Shown here: positions 26,794 through 35,448 of the stretch, piece by piece
Numbering within the stretch: position 1 is the stretch's first letter
How the letters are laid out: the number at the start of each line of letters is the position of its first letter
DNA from: Neobacillus endophyticus
GTDB taxonomy: Bacteria; Bacillota; Bacilli; Bacillales; Cytobacillaceae
Length of the DNA: 64,000 nucleotides
NCBI RefSeq assembly: GCF_013248975.1
Contig: NZ_JABRWH010000002.1
Coordinates: 1-64,000, forward strand
Reading direction: 5' to 3'
Translations under genes and position numbers: made by a program
The notes under the pieces: model-generated
Told to the model about the DNA's origin: nothing
The model's input: only the letters and a program-made list of their open reading frames with translations
Database searches by the model: none

Positions 26794-27030
26794 ACATAGA
26801 AAAACCACCCGACCTCGCCAAAGGAAAAAGGGTGTTTCTTCTAAAAAGAATTAATTCCTCCACCTTGCTAGGTGTTTGAAATTGTTGATAGCCCAGAGCC
26901 CTATGTATCGAGCAAAGGGCTCTTTGTTTTCGAATCGCCCGTCCCCGACCAAGGAAAAAGGGTGGTTCTTCTAAGAAATTTTATGTTATTCACATTATAA
27001 CACGTTTTTTCCAAAATATATAAGAAAAAA
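26794..27030 (+). repeat. Degenerate duplication of small-RNA-like segment
   Basis: Two blocks from the short transcript at 26690-26850 recur. CATTATAACACG..TTCC.AAATATA appears at 26698-26726 and 26992-27021. ACC.AAGGAAAAAGGGTG.TTCTTCT appears at 26815-26842 and 26948-26974. The second copy lacks the short ORF, so it looks like a decayed duplicate. A terminator (AGAGCCCT..AGGGCTCTTTGTTTT) lies between them at 26894-26930. Confidence 0.5.
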
Positions 27031-27056
27031 GGCCTCCCAACCACAACTAGAAGTTG

Positions 27057-27085
27057 TTGACCAAATTAACATTGAATGCTATTAT
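27057..27085 (+). promoter_or_regulatory. Promoter of the Tad-like operon
   Basis: TTGACC (27057-27062), exactly 17 bases, TATTAT (27080-27085). It is the best-matching sigma-A promoter in the transfer region. The leader to the first start codon would be about 290 bases and includes leader C. Confidence 0.75.
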
Positions 27086-27137
27086 TATGGATATTAGCAA
27101 TGTGTTATTGTTAATACTCTTTCTAAAAGTTTTTTAT

Positions 27138-27267
27138 GTACTCAGTGACGGAAACACTGAGTACTTCAATCGAATATTACAACGGGAAATACCCGAAATG
27201 AACATGATACTAGATTACTATTCGTAGTAAGACTAGCTGATCGTGTGCATTTCGGGTATTTTTTTTA
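27138..27267 (+). promoter_or_regulatory. Leader C: upstream hairpin plus attenuator
   Basis: A perfect ten-pair hairpin GTACTCAGTG/CACTGAGTAC (27138-27163) is followed by CGGG-AAATA-CCCG (27183-27195). The CCCG arm is also the 5' arm of a 14-pair terminator, AAATACCCGAAATG with CATTTCGGGTATTT (27248-27261), with an inner TTACTA-TTCG-TAGTAA stem and eight Ts. The extra 5' hairpin is absent from leaders A and B. The terminator is strong and would block the whole 15-kb operon unless antagonised. Confidence 0.75.
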
Positions 27268-27383
27268 TCCACACAACTTTATAAAACATACAAAACCCAA
27301 ACCAAATAAAAATTTATACCAAAAGCCTAATTAAATAGTTTAAATTCAAAACCTATAACACTTTTCATCACGGAGTGAAAACG

Positions 27384-28937
27384 ATGAGCCATGTATTACT
27401 TGCCATTGGTGATAGTGGCTTCAGTCAGATATTAAGGAATCGGCTAAATGAGCATGATTTCGATGTATTAGAGAATGAAGTCCTGCACAGAGATTATTTA
27501 GAAGAATTTGTTAAAACAGAACGACCCGATATCCTGATCGTCCATGATTATTATTTAGCTAGTTCGAAGGAAAGCAAAGAGGATCGAGAAAAGGAGCTTC
27601 TCACTTTCTTCCAAAAAATTAGAATCCACCATGATGATGAGATTCGAGTTGTGTTCCTGTGTGAACGAGAAAAGGACGATCCTTTTCTTGCTGAATTAGT
27701 GAGCCGAAACGTCTTGGATATTTTTCATAACAAATCCATTAGCATACAAGAGTTAGTGGAGCAGCTGAAAGACCGCCCTCGTTTTTCTAGGGTATCGAAG
27801 TTTTTATCGGGTCATTCAGCACCCCATCCATCTTCAACCGGTATCACCCAACTTACTCCAACAGAAGAGTTATTTGAAATAGGAAATCTAGAAGAGGAAG
27901 AGGAGCCAGAGGAGACCACCACTGAAAAATCGCCAAAAGCAGTTAAAGAGAAAGTGGTCGTACAAAAAGTAGTCAACAAGCAAGTCGTTCAAAAAGTGGT
28001 TAATAAGCAAGTTGTTAAGCGGGATTATCATTTTCAGATATTGAATCAAGTCGAGCGAGTTGTGGGGGTGCCCATTGAAAAAAAGTTAGTTTTAATCGGC
28101 AGCCCGTTTGCTCGGTGTGGTAGCACTTTTGTGTCGCACTTACTAGCTAAGGAACTAACGAATATGGGAGTCAGCGTTACGTATATCGAAAGCCCGTATT
28201 CTCAACCGTATTCTTACGACCGCTTTATTGGCCATGAGGTGATTCCGGATTACCGAAGTAAATTTCATTATTTCTCTACGGAATTAAGCTCTAAAACACC
28301 GACTGTGTATGATTGGTCTTTTCATGATATTAACTTCATTGTAAAGAATCCTAGTCATGAACCAGTTTACAATGTGAAGGACCTACCCTTTGATGTATAC
28401 GTGAAAGTATTACTCGCTTCTCAGTCTACCGTCACCATTATAGATATCGGAACAGGGTGGAACCAAGAAATCTATCAGGACATTTATGATATTGCCTCTA
28501 ATGCTTATTTTATTATCGAGCCAGATATTTGCAATATTCAATACTTAGCTGATCCTGATAACCATTTAACCTCCTTCGTTCGAACAGCTCTGAACGATAA
28601 GAAAACTTCCTTAATTGGGAATCGGTTTGATCCTGCCATTATGAAATATGATGTGATCCAAGACCTTTACGCCGAAAAGATTAAAACGTTGATTCCAGAG
28701 TTCCCGTCAAAAGATGTTTTTGAATCCCAGTATAAAGGAACATTTTTAAATGATATGAATCAACATCAAAAGCAAATATATGAAGCACTTGCTCCCATCG
28801 TAGAGGATTTATTACCAAAAGAATTCATTAAACAGCAAGGGAAGCAAACTGGATTTTTTAAAGGGTTATTTAACAAGAAAATCACAGTTGAAAAATCTGA
28901 AAAGAGAAAGGTGAATCTAAATGAAGCCGGCCGTTAA
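27384..28937 (+). CDS. CpaE/TadZ-like protein with receiver-like N-domain, degenerate P-loop
   Basis: 517 residues; ATG at 27384 behind GGAG. The N-terminal 130 residues resemble a response-regulator receiver fold (HVLLAIGDSGFSQILRNRL ... RPDILIVHDYY) without an obvious phospho-Asp pocket. A linker with the repeat VVNKQVVQKVVNKQVV follows. The C-terminal 280 residues are MinD/ParA-like, beginning LVLIGSPFARCGSTFVSHLL near 235; the Lys of a Walker A is absent. Receiver plus MinD-like is the CpaE/TadZ layout, which places Tad pilus machines at a cell site. First gene of the Tad-like operon; overlaps the next by 17 bases. Confidence 0.7.
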   Translation: MSHVLLAIGDSGFSQILRNRLNEHDFDVLENEVLHRDYLEEFVKTERPDILIVHDYYLASSKESKEDREKELLTFFQKIRIHHDDEIRVVFLCEREKDDPFLAELVSRNVLDIFHNKSISIQELVEQLKDRPRFSRVSKFLSGHSAPHPSSTGITQLTPTEELFEIGNLEEEEEPEETTTEKSPKAVKEKVVVQKVVNKQVVQKVVNKQVVKRDYHFQILNQVERVVGVPIEKKLVLIGSPFARCGSTFVSHLLAKELTNMGVSVTYIESPYSQPYSYDRFIGHEVIPDYRSKFHYFSTELSSKTPTVYDWSFHDINFIVKNPSHEPVYNVKDLPFDVYVKVLLASQSTVTIIDIGTGWNQEIYQDIYDIASNAYFIIEPDICNIQYLADPDNHLTSFVRTALNDKKTSLIGNRFDPAIMKYDVIQDLYAEKIKTLIPEFPSKDVFESQYKGTFLNDMNQHQKQIYEALAPIVEDLLPKEFIKQQGKQTGFFKGLFNKKITVEKSEKRKVNLNEAGR

Positions 28938-29625
28938 AATTGCACTCGGCATCTTTACCTCACTTGCAACAATAGGATTTATTTTTTTCTATGATTCGTT
29001 TATCAAGAATAAAATCGATTCCGCCGAGGTTGTCGTGGTGAAACCAGGAGCAGAAATTTTAAAGTCAGACCCCATAACGCAGGATAACTTAATGTTACAA
29101 AGACGTCCAAAAGAGACCCTTGTATCAGGTACCATATTAGCCAATCAAATGAAGTCCATCCTTGGTTATGACGCTAACGAGGACCTAATTGGAAATGAAA
29201 TTGTTTCTAGCGACATGGTTGATAAGGATGGAATGGTGCCTAATGCGAAAAAAGGAGAATCTATTCGTCCTATCACAAAAGACATGATTTATGCGGAGCC
29301 AGGATCTCTTCGTCGAAAGGATACCATTGATATTTACTTAGTTGATGGTATAAAAAACCCGAATCAATCAGGGAATGTAGCTTCTGCAGTGCAACAAAGT
29401 TCTTTCGGTAACAAGCCATTCTTACAAAATGTAAAAGTAGTCTATGTGAAAGACAGCAACAACAAAGAAGTTATTTCCCCTCAAGATGAAAAAACGGACG
29501 ATAAGCGATTAGATGCAACATCGAAAATTAGTGATCTGGAAGTTATTTTAAACGAAGATGATTTCCAAGGCTTAATGAAACAGGTCGTAGGAAATGGGGC
29601 TAAGTTGTACATTACTTACCATTAA
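28921..29625 (+). CDS. CpaB/RcpC-like SAF-domain protein
   Basis: 234 residues with an N-terminal membrane anchor (IALGIFTSLATIGFIFFY) and an extracytoplasmic part. The latter begins VVVVKPGAEILKSDPITQDNLML, the usual start of a SAF domain, as in CpaB/FlgA. CpaB-type proteins sit in the wall-side part of Tad machines. Position second, directly after a CpaE-like gene, agrees. AAAGG precedes the ATG. Confidence 0.7.
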   Translation: MKPAVKIALGIFTSLATIGFIFFYDSFIKNKIDSAEVVVVKPGAEILKSDPITQDNLMLQRRPKETLVSGTILANQMKSILGYDANEDLIGNEIVSSDMVDKDGMVPNAKKGESIRPITKDMIYAEPGSLRRKDTIDIYLVDGIKNPNQSGNVASAVQQSSFGNKPFLQNVKVVYVKDSNNKEVISPQDEKTDDKRLDATSKISDLEVILNEDDFQGLMKQVVGNGAKLYITYH

Positions 29626-29639
29626 AGGAGTCATTACAA

Positions 29640-30794
29640 GTGATCTTAACAGTCATTTCTAAAAATACACTTTATAAAGAATTATTTAGTAAAGAATCGG
29701 AAATTGAACAAGTTTTATTATGGAATGAGTTAAAAAGTCCAACGGTCGACGTGAAGGCCGTCTTATTGGATGGTGACATTGTTGATATTGAACACTTAGA
29801 GGCAATACGAGAAGTTTTCAAACAGCAATCCATTTTTTATAAGCCGAAATCCGTTAATAGTGATGCCGTTATGAAAAGTATAACTCGTTTATGCGCTGCT
29901 CATAAGGTGACACTGCTAAATGAACACCTGACGGTTCAGCAAGTGGTAGAAAAGTTATTAAATCAAATCACAGACCGAGAAGATTATCTTTCAAAGCGGA
30001 TCATCAGCTTTTTTGGAACTCATAGCGGAGCTGGTGTTAGTACGACAGTACTCAATTTAGCCAGATCTTTATCCAAGCAAGTGGAAGGACGAGTATTAGT
30101 CCTTAGTTTAAATACGTGGGACCCCTGTGATTACTTCTATCATTATCAAGGGCACTATTTAAATGACTTAAAGGTAGATTTGAAGACTCAGAACTTAACG
30201 AAGTATCGCCTCTCTGAAGCGGTGTATTATCACGAGGGTTTTTATCATTTGGCAGGAAACCGAGATATAAAAATGCAACGGTTTTATCAACCGAGTGAAA
30301 TTGAGCACTTACTGAAAGTAGCTAAAGCAACGTTTGATGTCATTTTAATCGACGGAGGCACTCATTTTGACTCTGCAGGTACGGTTCAAGCCTTCCTATC
30401 CAGCAATTTAAAGTTTTTAGTGACGAATCAGGAAGAGAAAGGATATCGAGGATATTATCCATACGTGTTCCAACAACTAATTGAGCCAGCCGGAGGAAAA
30501 GCGGAAGATTTTATGCTAGTGATCAATAGATTTCAGCCTTCCAATACGATGATTACGGAAAAAGCACTGGAAGATGAATTGAATATGACGAGGGTTGCTA
30601 CCATACCGGACATGGGCGATTTGGGAACACTGTCTGCTTATCAGAAGAAGCTTCTTTATGATATGACTGATTCCTTTTACCAAAAGAATATAGATTTGAT
30701 TTCAAACTTAATTATTTCGGAAGCACGACTCAAAGAAAAACCGATTGAGGAAGAGAAGAAGCAGAAAAAAGGCATCTTTGGGATTTTTACGTAA
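29640..30794 (+). CDS. Second CpaE/MinD-like protein, P-loop without Lys
   Basis: 384 residues. An N-terminal domain (1-115) is followed by a MinD/ParA-like domain starting IISFFGTHSGAGVSTTVLNLARSL. In the canonical KGGxGKTT loop the Lys preceding Ser/Thr is here Val (GAGVSTT). VILIDGGTHFDSAG (about 235-250) matches the Walker B/switch region. ATP binding is doubtful or atypical, as reported for some TadZ proteins. Together with the protein at 27384 it would give the machine two related positioning factors. GTG start with AAGGAG upstream. Confidence 0.7.
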   Translation: MILTVISKNTLYKELFSKESEIEQVLLWNELKSPTVDVKAVLLDGDIVDIEHLEAIREVFKQQSIFYKPKSVNSDAVMKSITRLCAAHKVTLLNEHLTVQQVVEKLLNQITDREDYLSKRIISFFGTHSGAGVSTTVLNLARSLSKQVEGRVLVLSLNTWDPCDYFYHYQGHYLNDLKVDLKTQNLTKYRLSEAVYYHEGFYHLAGNRDIKMQRFYQPSEIEHLLKVAKATFDVILIDGGTHFDSAGTVQAFLSSNLKFLVTNQEEKGYRGYYPYVFQQLIEPAGGKAEDFMLVINRFQPSNTMITEKALEDELNMTRVATIPDMGDLGTLSAYQKKLLYDMTDSFYQKNIDLISNLIISEARLKEKPIEEEKKQKKGIFGIFT

Positions 30795-30815
30795 AAAGAA
30801 AGGAGGTCGTCCTTA

Positions 30816-32306
30816 ATGGGGAAACTCGAAAAAGATTTAGGATTGGATGTTCCTTTTAGTCCTGCGGAATGGTTGAGTAAAACAATCGCTGAAAAGGGAT
30901 TAAAACAAAACCATGTCACGGTGTATAGAAGAAAGAAAACCTTTAAACAAATATGCAAAATCATCCACGGTGAATTAAGTGACATTATCGTCGATGAGAC
31001 AGCTGGCACGAATGGAAATGCAAAAGATAATGTTTGGCTTGAACGTCAGCACTTAGCTGTTATAGGGGATGAACAAGCAATGGCTTATTTCATCACCAAA
31101 ATTACAGAAGTGCTTTCCAAGCACAATATTACAAGCAATGATTTTCCTTCTTTTTATGATTCACTGGCTGAAGCTATTTTTCATGAAGTATGGGGCGTTA
31201 GTATTCTTCACAAATGGGACAAGATTCCCGAAAGTGAAGCAGCGGTTATTCGCGGGACTGAGCTTTGGATGGATATTAAAGGGAAGTTCATTAAACAAAG
31301 TGAAGAGTTTGAGAGCTTAGAAGCAGTTGAGCGTGTAAAACGTGCATTTACGCTTCGGACAAAAGACGCGGTAATCAATGAGCAAACTCCTGAACTAGAA
31401 ATAGAAAGAGAAGATGGCTCCCGTATTACCATGATCCAAAAGCCAAGAGGGAAAGACAATTATATAATGTTCCGACGGTTTGTAGTCAAAAATATGAGCC
31501 TAGAGGAACAAGCACACTTAAATACAATACGTGAGGAAGATATTCCTTTTTTCCGTGCGTTATCACGAAGTATGGCGAATATCATTTTTGCAGGGCGTGT
31601 GCGCTCAGCTAAAACAACTTTCATGAAAACGATGCTACGGGAAAGAGATCCTTCCTATGTAGCAGCGGCAATGGAAAAACACTTTGAACTTAATCTGTCA
31701 GACCAATTTAAAGACCGTTTAATCTTTGAAATACAAGCCAAAGAGGGCGACCTTCATCACGCGGTGCCAAGGCTTTTGAGAATGGAACATGACTATATCG
31801 TCGTTGGGGAAATTCGTTCACTAGAAACCGAAGGTTATCTCCAGTCAACCGAGAGAGGGGAACGTGGAGCTTTCTCCACTTATCACTTAACAGATGTAAA
31901 AAATGTTGTACCTCAGATCACTCGTCATATTCTGGATGAATTTCCTAACCGTAAGTTTGATAATGAATTGGCTCGTGTTGCAAAGAACATTGATATCATC
32001 GTCACGATGAGTTCAGACCGAGACAGACGGAGAAAAAGGGTTATATCTGTTACCGAAGTGATTTGGGACGATGAAAATCAGAAACATAGTACGAATGATT
32101 TGATTCGATATAGCCCGGTTACAGATAAATACTATTATTCTTCTAACATTTCAAAAGACCTCTTGTACTTAATGGCAGCTGAGAGTCTGGAAGACACTAA
32201 GATTTTATATCAGCATCTTAAAAAGCAAGAAAAAGTTTCTTCTATGACAGATTACGACCAAATTAAAGATGAGATTCTTGAAATTTTGCTAGGTGAAGAT
32301 ATATGA
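30816..32306 (+). CDS. TadA/CpaF-type secretion ATPase with altered Walker A
   Basis: 496 residues. The C-terminal half has the secretion-ATPase hallmarks: GRVRSAKTT at 260-268 (Walker A), MEHDYIVVGEIRSLETEGYLQ (Walker B) and STERGERGAFSTYHLTD (His box). In Walker A the Gly before Lys is Ala (AKT rather than GKT), an unusual change in a residue nearly always conserved; the Lys is kept. The family powers pilin assembly in Tad pili and type II/IV secretion. Starts after AAAGGAGG and overlaps the next gene by four bases. Confidence 0.8.
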   Translation: MGKLEKDLGLDVPFSPAEWLSKTIAEKGLKQNHVTVYRRKKTFKQICKIIHGELSDIIVDETAGTNGNAKDNVWLERQHLAVIGDEQAMAYFITKITEVLSKHNITSNDFPSFYDSLAEAIFHEVWGVSILHKWDKIPESEAAVIRGTELWMDIKGKFIKQSEEFESLEAVERVKRAFTLRTKDAVINEQTPELEIEREDGSRITMIQKPRGKDNYIMFRRFVVKNMSLEEQAHLNTIREEDIPFFRALSRSMANIIFAGRVRSAKTTFMKTMLRERDPSYVAAAMEKHFELNLSDQFKDRLIFEIQAKEGDLHHAVPRLLRMEHDYIVVGEIRSLETEGYLQSTERGERGAFSTYHLTDVKNVVPQITRHILDEFPNRKFDNELARVAKNIDIIVTMSSDRDRRRKRVISVTEVIWDDENQKHSTNDLIRYSPVTDKYYYSSNISKDLLYLMAAESLEDTKILYQHLKKQEKVSSMTDYDQIKDEILEILLGEDI

Positions 32307-33292
32307 GTCAGGATACTTTTTATCACTGGTTCTGGCAGCAAGGATGTCTCTGGATATTATATGGTGTTTTGTTAGTGGTGGGATTATGGACATCCAAACA
32401 AATCATGTTCACAACGATTAAAGATAGATATCACGAGTGGCATTACCGGTACCGAATTCGTTTAGTTCGTTCTAGCCATGGACAATCCGACGAGAACAAT
32501 TATAACAATGCTTTTTTAGATCATTTAAGGCTTCTCATTCGCACGACAAGTGATAATCGAAATGAGTTTGATGTTCTGATCTTGGTCACATTTTCTGCCT
32601 TAATTGGGATTACTTCTTGCCTGTTTATGCTGATCTCGTTCGGTGACCTTCTAACCTCATTGCTATTTGGAATCTTGTTGTCGACCATGCCTTATCTATA
32701 TTTACGTGTACGATTGAACAAATTGCGTTATCGCATGAGTGTAGATTTTATTTATATCGTCCAACGGTTAACCCAGCATTACAACGCTTTACACCACGAT
32801 ATCTATCATGCATTAGCAGAAACGCAAAAAGAGATTACAGATCCAGTGTTAAGGAAAGTACTCATTCGATTAATTTCGGACTTGCAGGTCTCAAGAAATG
32901 AGCATGACTTAAGAAAGAGTATCAAAGTATTTATTTATACATCTGGAACCAACTGGTCCAAACGATTAGGCAGCATCATTCTAAAAGCATTTTTGTACAA
33001 AGAAAATGTTTTGAATGCCTTGATCGTATTAACGAAGCAAATGGAAGAAACCTCTGAAATGCTAGAAGAAGAAAAAAGCCAGACCATTGATGCAGTTTAT
33101 AACGGTTATCTAACGATTCCATTATTCATCGGTTCTTTGTTTTTAGGAAAGTACACAGCAAACTCTCAAAATTGGTTCTCGTTGCAATTCGGTAATAAAT
33201 GGAATCTATTTTTGTTTTGCCTAAGTCTATTGGGTGTACTGTTTTCAGTTATTATTTCTTCGTTCCTGAAACGACCAAAAAACGACCTGTAA
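32303..33292 (+). CDS. TadB-like inner-membrane platform protein
   Basis: 329 residues with hydrophobic spans at about 15-32, 93-135 (two) and 268-322 (two), and a cytoplasmic helical domain between them. The pattern matches the T2SSF-domain platform proteins that sit under the secretion ATPase. ATGA overlap with the ATPase gene. Assigned by topology and context; sequence similarity is weak by eye. Confidence 0.65.
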   Translation: MSQDTFYHWFWQQGCLWILYGVLLVVGLWTSKQIMFTTIKDRYHEWHYRYRIRLVRSSHGQSDENNYNNAFLDHLRLLIRTTSDNRNEFDVLILVTFSALIGITSCLFMLISFGDLLTSLLFGILLSTMPYLYLRVRLNKLRYRMSVDFIYIVQRLTQHYNALHHDIYHALAETQKEITDPVLRKVLIRLISDLQVSRNEHDLRKSIKVFIYTSGTNWSKRLGSIILKAFLYKENVLNALIVLTKQMEETSEMLEEEKSQTIDAVYNGYLTIPLFIGSLFLGKYTANSQNWFSLQFGNKWNLFLFCLSLLGVLFSVIISSFLKRPKNDL

Positions 33293-33308
33293 AAGAAAGG
33301 AGAAGCCC

Positions 33309-34232
33309 ATGCAGAAACAAGTATTTTTATATTCGTGCTTACCTTATCTGATATACGGAGTCTCCTTTCTTTTAGCAGCAGTTGCGGGCATATTGGTGTA
33401 TGTCGGCCTCACCTCTAAACAGGAAAGAATTCAAAATCGACTTCGGATACGAAAGAATCTGAATAAGAATAAAGAGAGACTTGTTCAAAACGCCAAACTC
33501 ACAAAGGCAGAGGAATTGTTAAAGAAAGCACATTATCCGTTAGGGCTTAACGGGATGCGTTATTACATGCTATTTGGCTCATTTGTATTATTCCTCCTGT
33601 TTATGTACGTTTTTATTCCCTTAGTGGAGCAGGGTGGAATGACGAAAATGATTATGACAGCCATCATCATCATTCTATTGTTTGTTGTTCTATTCTTCCC
33701 GTTGATTCCGTTCTCGTTATTCGTGTTTATCATGAAGAAGGTAGTGGACTATCATCAAACGAAGAAAAACGTGGAAGTTTTTATGTTGTATGACCTATTA
33801 ATCAATGAAATTGAAATGATGAGTATTCATAGAATTAACACCTATAACATTGTCCGAAACATCCTGCCATACTTTGATATTTTACAAAAGCCTTTAACCA
33901 GTCTTTTATCCGCTTGGAGTTCCGAAGAAGGTCCGAAAGCAGGACTCGATAAATTTGCGGAGGAATTAGGTTCCAAAGAATCCCTTGCTTTAATTGGGGT
34001 TATGAAAAATCTTGATGACTTAGATCGGAACACCGCATTGGAACAACTAAAAGGCATGCACCAAATGTTTGTAAAAGCTCAAATTGAAAACTATCGGAGA
34101 CGATGGAAAGTAAAGACTGACTTATTGGGTATTCCTATCAAAACGACACACTTTGTTATTATTCTAAACTTCTTAGTTGTGATCGTAACGATGGTTTCCA
34201 TCATTTTAGAAGCTTCCCATAAATCGGGATGA
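33309..34232 (+). CDS. TadC-like inner-membrane platform protein
   Basis: 307 residues with an N-terminal span (8-32), a central pair (79-142) and a C-terminal span (279-302). Between the central pair and the C-terminal span is a cytoplasmic helical region (EEGPKAGLDKFAEELGSKESLALIGVMKNLDDLDR) resembling the T2SSF fold of TadC. AAAGGAGAAG lies before the ATG. TadB and TadC normally form a heteromeric platform with the TadA ATPase, and the gene order here agrees. Confidence 0.65.
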   Translation: MQKQVFLYSCLPYLIYGVSFLLAAVAGILVYVGLTSKQERIQNRLRIRKNLNKNKERLVQNAKLTKAEELLKKAHYPLGLNGMRYYMLFGSFVLFLLFMYVFIPLVEQGGMTKMIMTAIIIILLFVVLFFPLIPFSLFVFIMKKVVDYHQTKKNVEVFMLYDLLINEIEMMSIHRINTYNIVRNILPYFDILQKPLTSLLSAWSSEEGPKAGLDKFAEELGSKESLALIGVMKNLDDLDRNTALEQLKGMHQMFVKAQIENYRRRWKVKTDLLGIPIKTTHFVIILNFLVVIVTMVSIILEASHKSG

Positions 34233-34262
34233 TTTGTCTTTCTTTAAAGGAGGTGAGAATGG

Positions 34263-34400
34263 ATGAATAAATCGCTTGCGACCTTCATGGGCATAGCCGT
34301 CACTGCCATCGTTATTGCATCTCTCATCTTCGGCACCATGTATGGACTCATGGGAGGGATAGCTGGTGATGTCAATAACTATATCAATAATAGCGGATAG
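34263..34400 (+). CDS. Pilin-like mini-protein 1, 45 aa
   Basis: ATG at 34263 behind AAAGGAGGTG. It reads MNKSLATFMGIAVTAIVIAS then LIFGTMYGLMGG and a short polar tail NNYINNSG. One hydrophobic helix with a conserved MNK(S/T)xxTF start shared with three neighbours. The position after TadC, where Flp-type pilins could be expected, suggests it is a structural pilus subunit. It lacks the classic Flp processing motif. Confidence 0.7.
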   Translation: MNKSLATFMGIAVTAIVIASLIFGTMYGLMGGIAGDVNNYINNSG

Positions 34401-34415
34401 AGGAGGCGAGACGGT

Positions 34416-34568
34416 ATGAATAAATCGCTTGCGACCTTTATGGGTATAGCTAGTGTGGCCATTATTACCATTAGTTTATTATTTGGGGTCACATTTAATG
34501 GCGTAAAAGAGAAAAGTAATTATCAACAAGATTTACTAAGGACTCAAAATCAAATACAAACAAAATAA
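34416..34568 (+). CDS. Pilin-like mini-protein 2, 50 aa
   Basis: ATG at 34416 with AGGAGG upstream. The first eight codons encode the same residues as mini-protein 1 (MNKSLATF), nearly identical at DNA level, showing recent duplication. Hydrophobic helix IASVAIITISLLFGVTF, then a charged tail (KEKSNYQQDLLRTQNQIQTK). Confidence 0.7.
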   Translation: MNKSLATFMGIASVAIITISLLFGVTFNGVKEKSNYQQDLLRTQNQIQTK

Positions 34569-34635
34569 GTTACTAAAACTCTTTCACCCTATCACCTCTT
34601 ATTCATGTACAAGTACAGAAGGGAGTACAAAACCA

Positions 34636-34782
34636 TTGAATAAGACCATAACAACGTTTCTTGCAATAGCGATTACTTCTATTGCCATTGCAACCTTTCT
34701 GTTTGGCCAAGCCTATAGCATGGTCACCTCAGAAAGCCAAGTATACTCGACTCAAATTAATAATGTACGTGTGACTCCTTAA
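34636..34782 (+). CDS. Pilin-like mini-protein 3, 48 aa
   Basis: TTG start at 34636 with AAGGGAG upstream. It reads MNKTITTFLAIAITSIAIAT then FLFGQAYSMV and a tail ending VRVTP. Same layout as its neighbours: N-terminal MNK, TF, one hydrophobic helix ending in FG, polar tail. The TTG start may give lower output. Confidence 0.65.
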   Translation: MNKTITTFLAIAITSIAIATFLFGQAYSMVTSESQVYSTQINNVRVTP

Positions 34783-34832
34783 TGGAATCCACGTTCAAAT
34801 ATAAATAATATTTTTTAGGAGATTTAATAATC

Positions 34833-34988
34833 ATGAATAAAACTTTATCAACTTTTCTTGGAATTGCAGTATCAGTAGTAGCGATTGGAGCATTTTTATT
34901 TGGAGTTTGTTACAACATGACAGGTACACAAGCTACATCCTATCAAGGTGATGTAACGGGCGTACATTCCAAACTTCCTACTCCTTAA
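34833..34988 (+). CDS. Pilin-like mini-protein 4, 51 aa
   Basis: ATG at 34833 behind TTAGGAGA. It reads MNKTLSTFLGIAVSVVAIGA then FLFGVCYNMTG and a tail ending SKLPTP. The tail ends (VRVTP in 3, LPTP in 4) are alike, so 3 and 4 form a pair as 1 and 2 do. Contains one Cys just after the helix. Confidence 0.7.
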   Translation: MNKTLSTFLGIAVSVVAIGAFLFGVCYNMTGTQATSYQGDVTGVHSKLPTP

Positions 34989-35011
34989 GTTCCTGATGCT
35001 CATATTCTGCT

Positions 35012-35034
35012 AGGGGGGGACACCCCCCTCCTAT
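35012..35034 (+). promoter_or_regulatory. G/C stem-loop between mini-pilins and the next gene
   Basis: AGGGGGGG-ACA-CCCCCCT, six to seven G-C pairs with a three-base loop and no T-run. Located between highly translated small genes and TadE/F-like genes, it could protect the upstream mRNA or set expression ratios. Similar GGGG-ACAC-CCCC hairpins occur at 46167-46184 and 52600. Confidence 0.55.
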
Positions 35035-35056
35035 GCAATAAAAGAAGGTGAAACGA

Positions 35057-35437
35057 ATGTCTAAGGCTTTAGCGGAATGGATGACCTTAATCATTGTCAT
35101 TAATATTATGTTTGCGCCCATTTTGACCTATATAGATAGTTTACAAAGAGAAGCAGTGGAAGTTGTTTTAACGGAGGGAGCTAAAGAAGCGTCCATTCAA
35201 GGTCAGTTTACTCCACAGATCATTCAAGGCATGAAAGATGCATTATCGAATCAATATCATTTTGATGCTAGCAAAATAAATATCCAAGCGACCACTACAT
35301 TAACACTAAGAAATCAGTATCTCCAAGCCAGTATCGAAGCGCCAAGAGGTTTTATCTTTATATTAGATATTTTTCACTTAAATCAACCTTTAACATTCAA
35401 GGAATCTACCAAAATTATGAGTGAATATATTAACTAG
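35057..35437 (+). CDS. TadE/F-like pseudopilin, 126 aa
   Basis: ATG at 35057 behind AGAAGGTG; an in-frame GTG three codons upstream is an alternative. One N-terminal hydrophobic helix (WMTLIIVINIMFAPILTYI, about residues 7-27), then a 95-residue extracytoplasmic domain. The helix-then-globule plan and place in the operon fit minor pseudopilins such as TadE/TadF. No cysteine. Confidence 0.55.
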   Translation: MSKALAEWMTLIIVINIMFAPILTYIDSLQREAVEVVLTEGAKEASIQGQFTPQIIQGMKDALSNQYHFDASKINIQATTTLTLRNQYLQASIEAPRGFIFILDIFHLNQPLTFKESTKIMSEYIN

Positions 35438-35448
35438 GGGAATGTTAT

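Noticed and set aside
26612..26863. Minus-strand 83-codon frame over the short-peptide locus
   Set aside because: No ribosome site, and it is antisense to a hairpin and promoter that make better sense on the plus strand.
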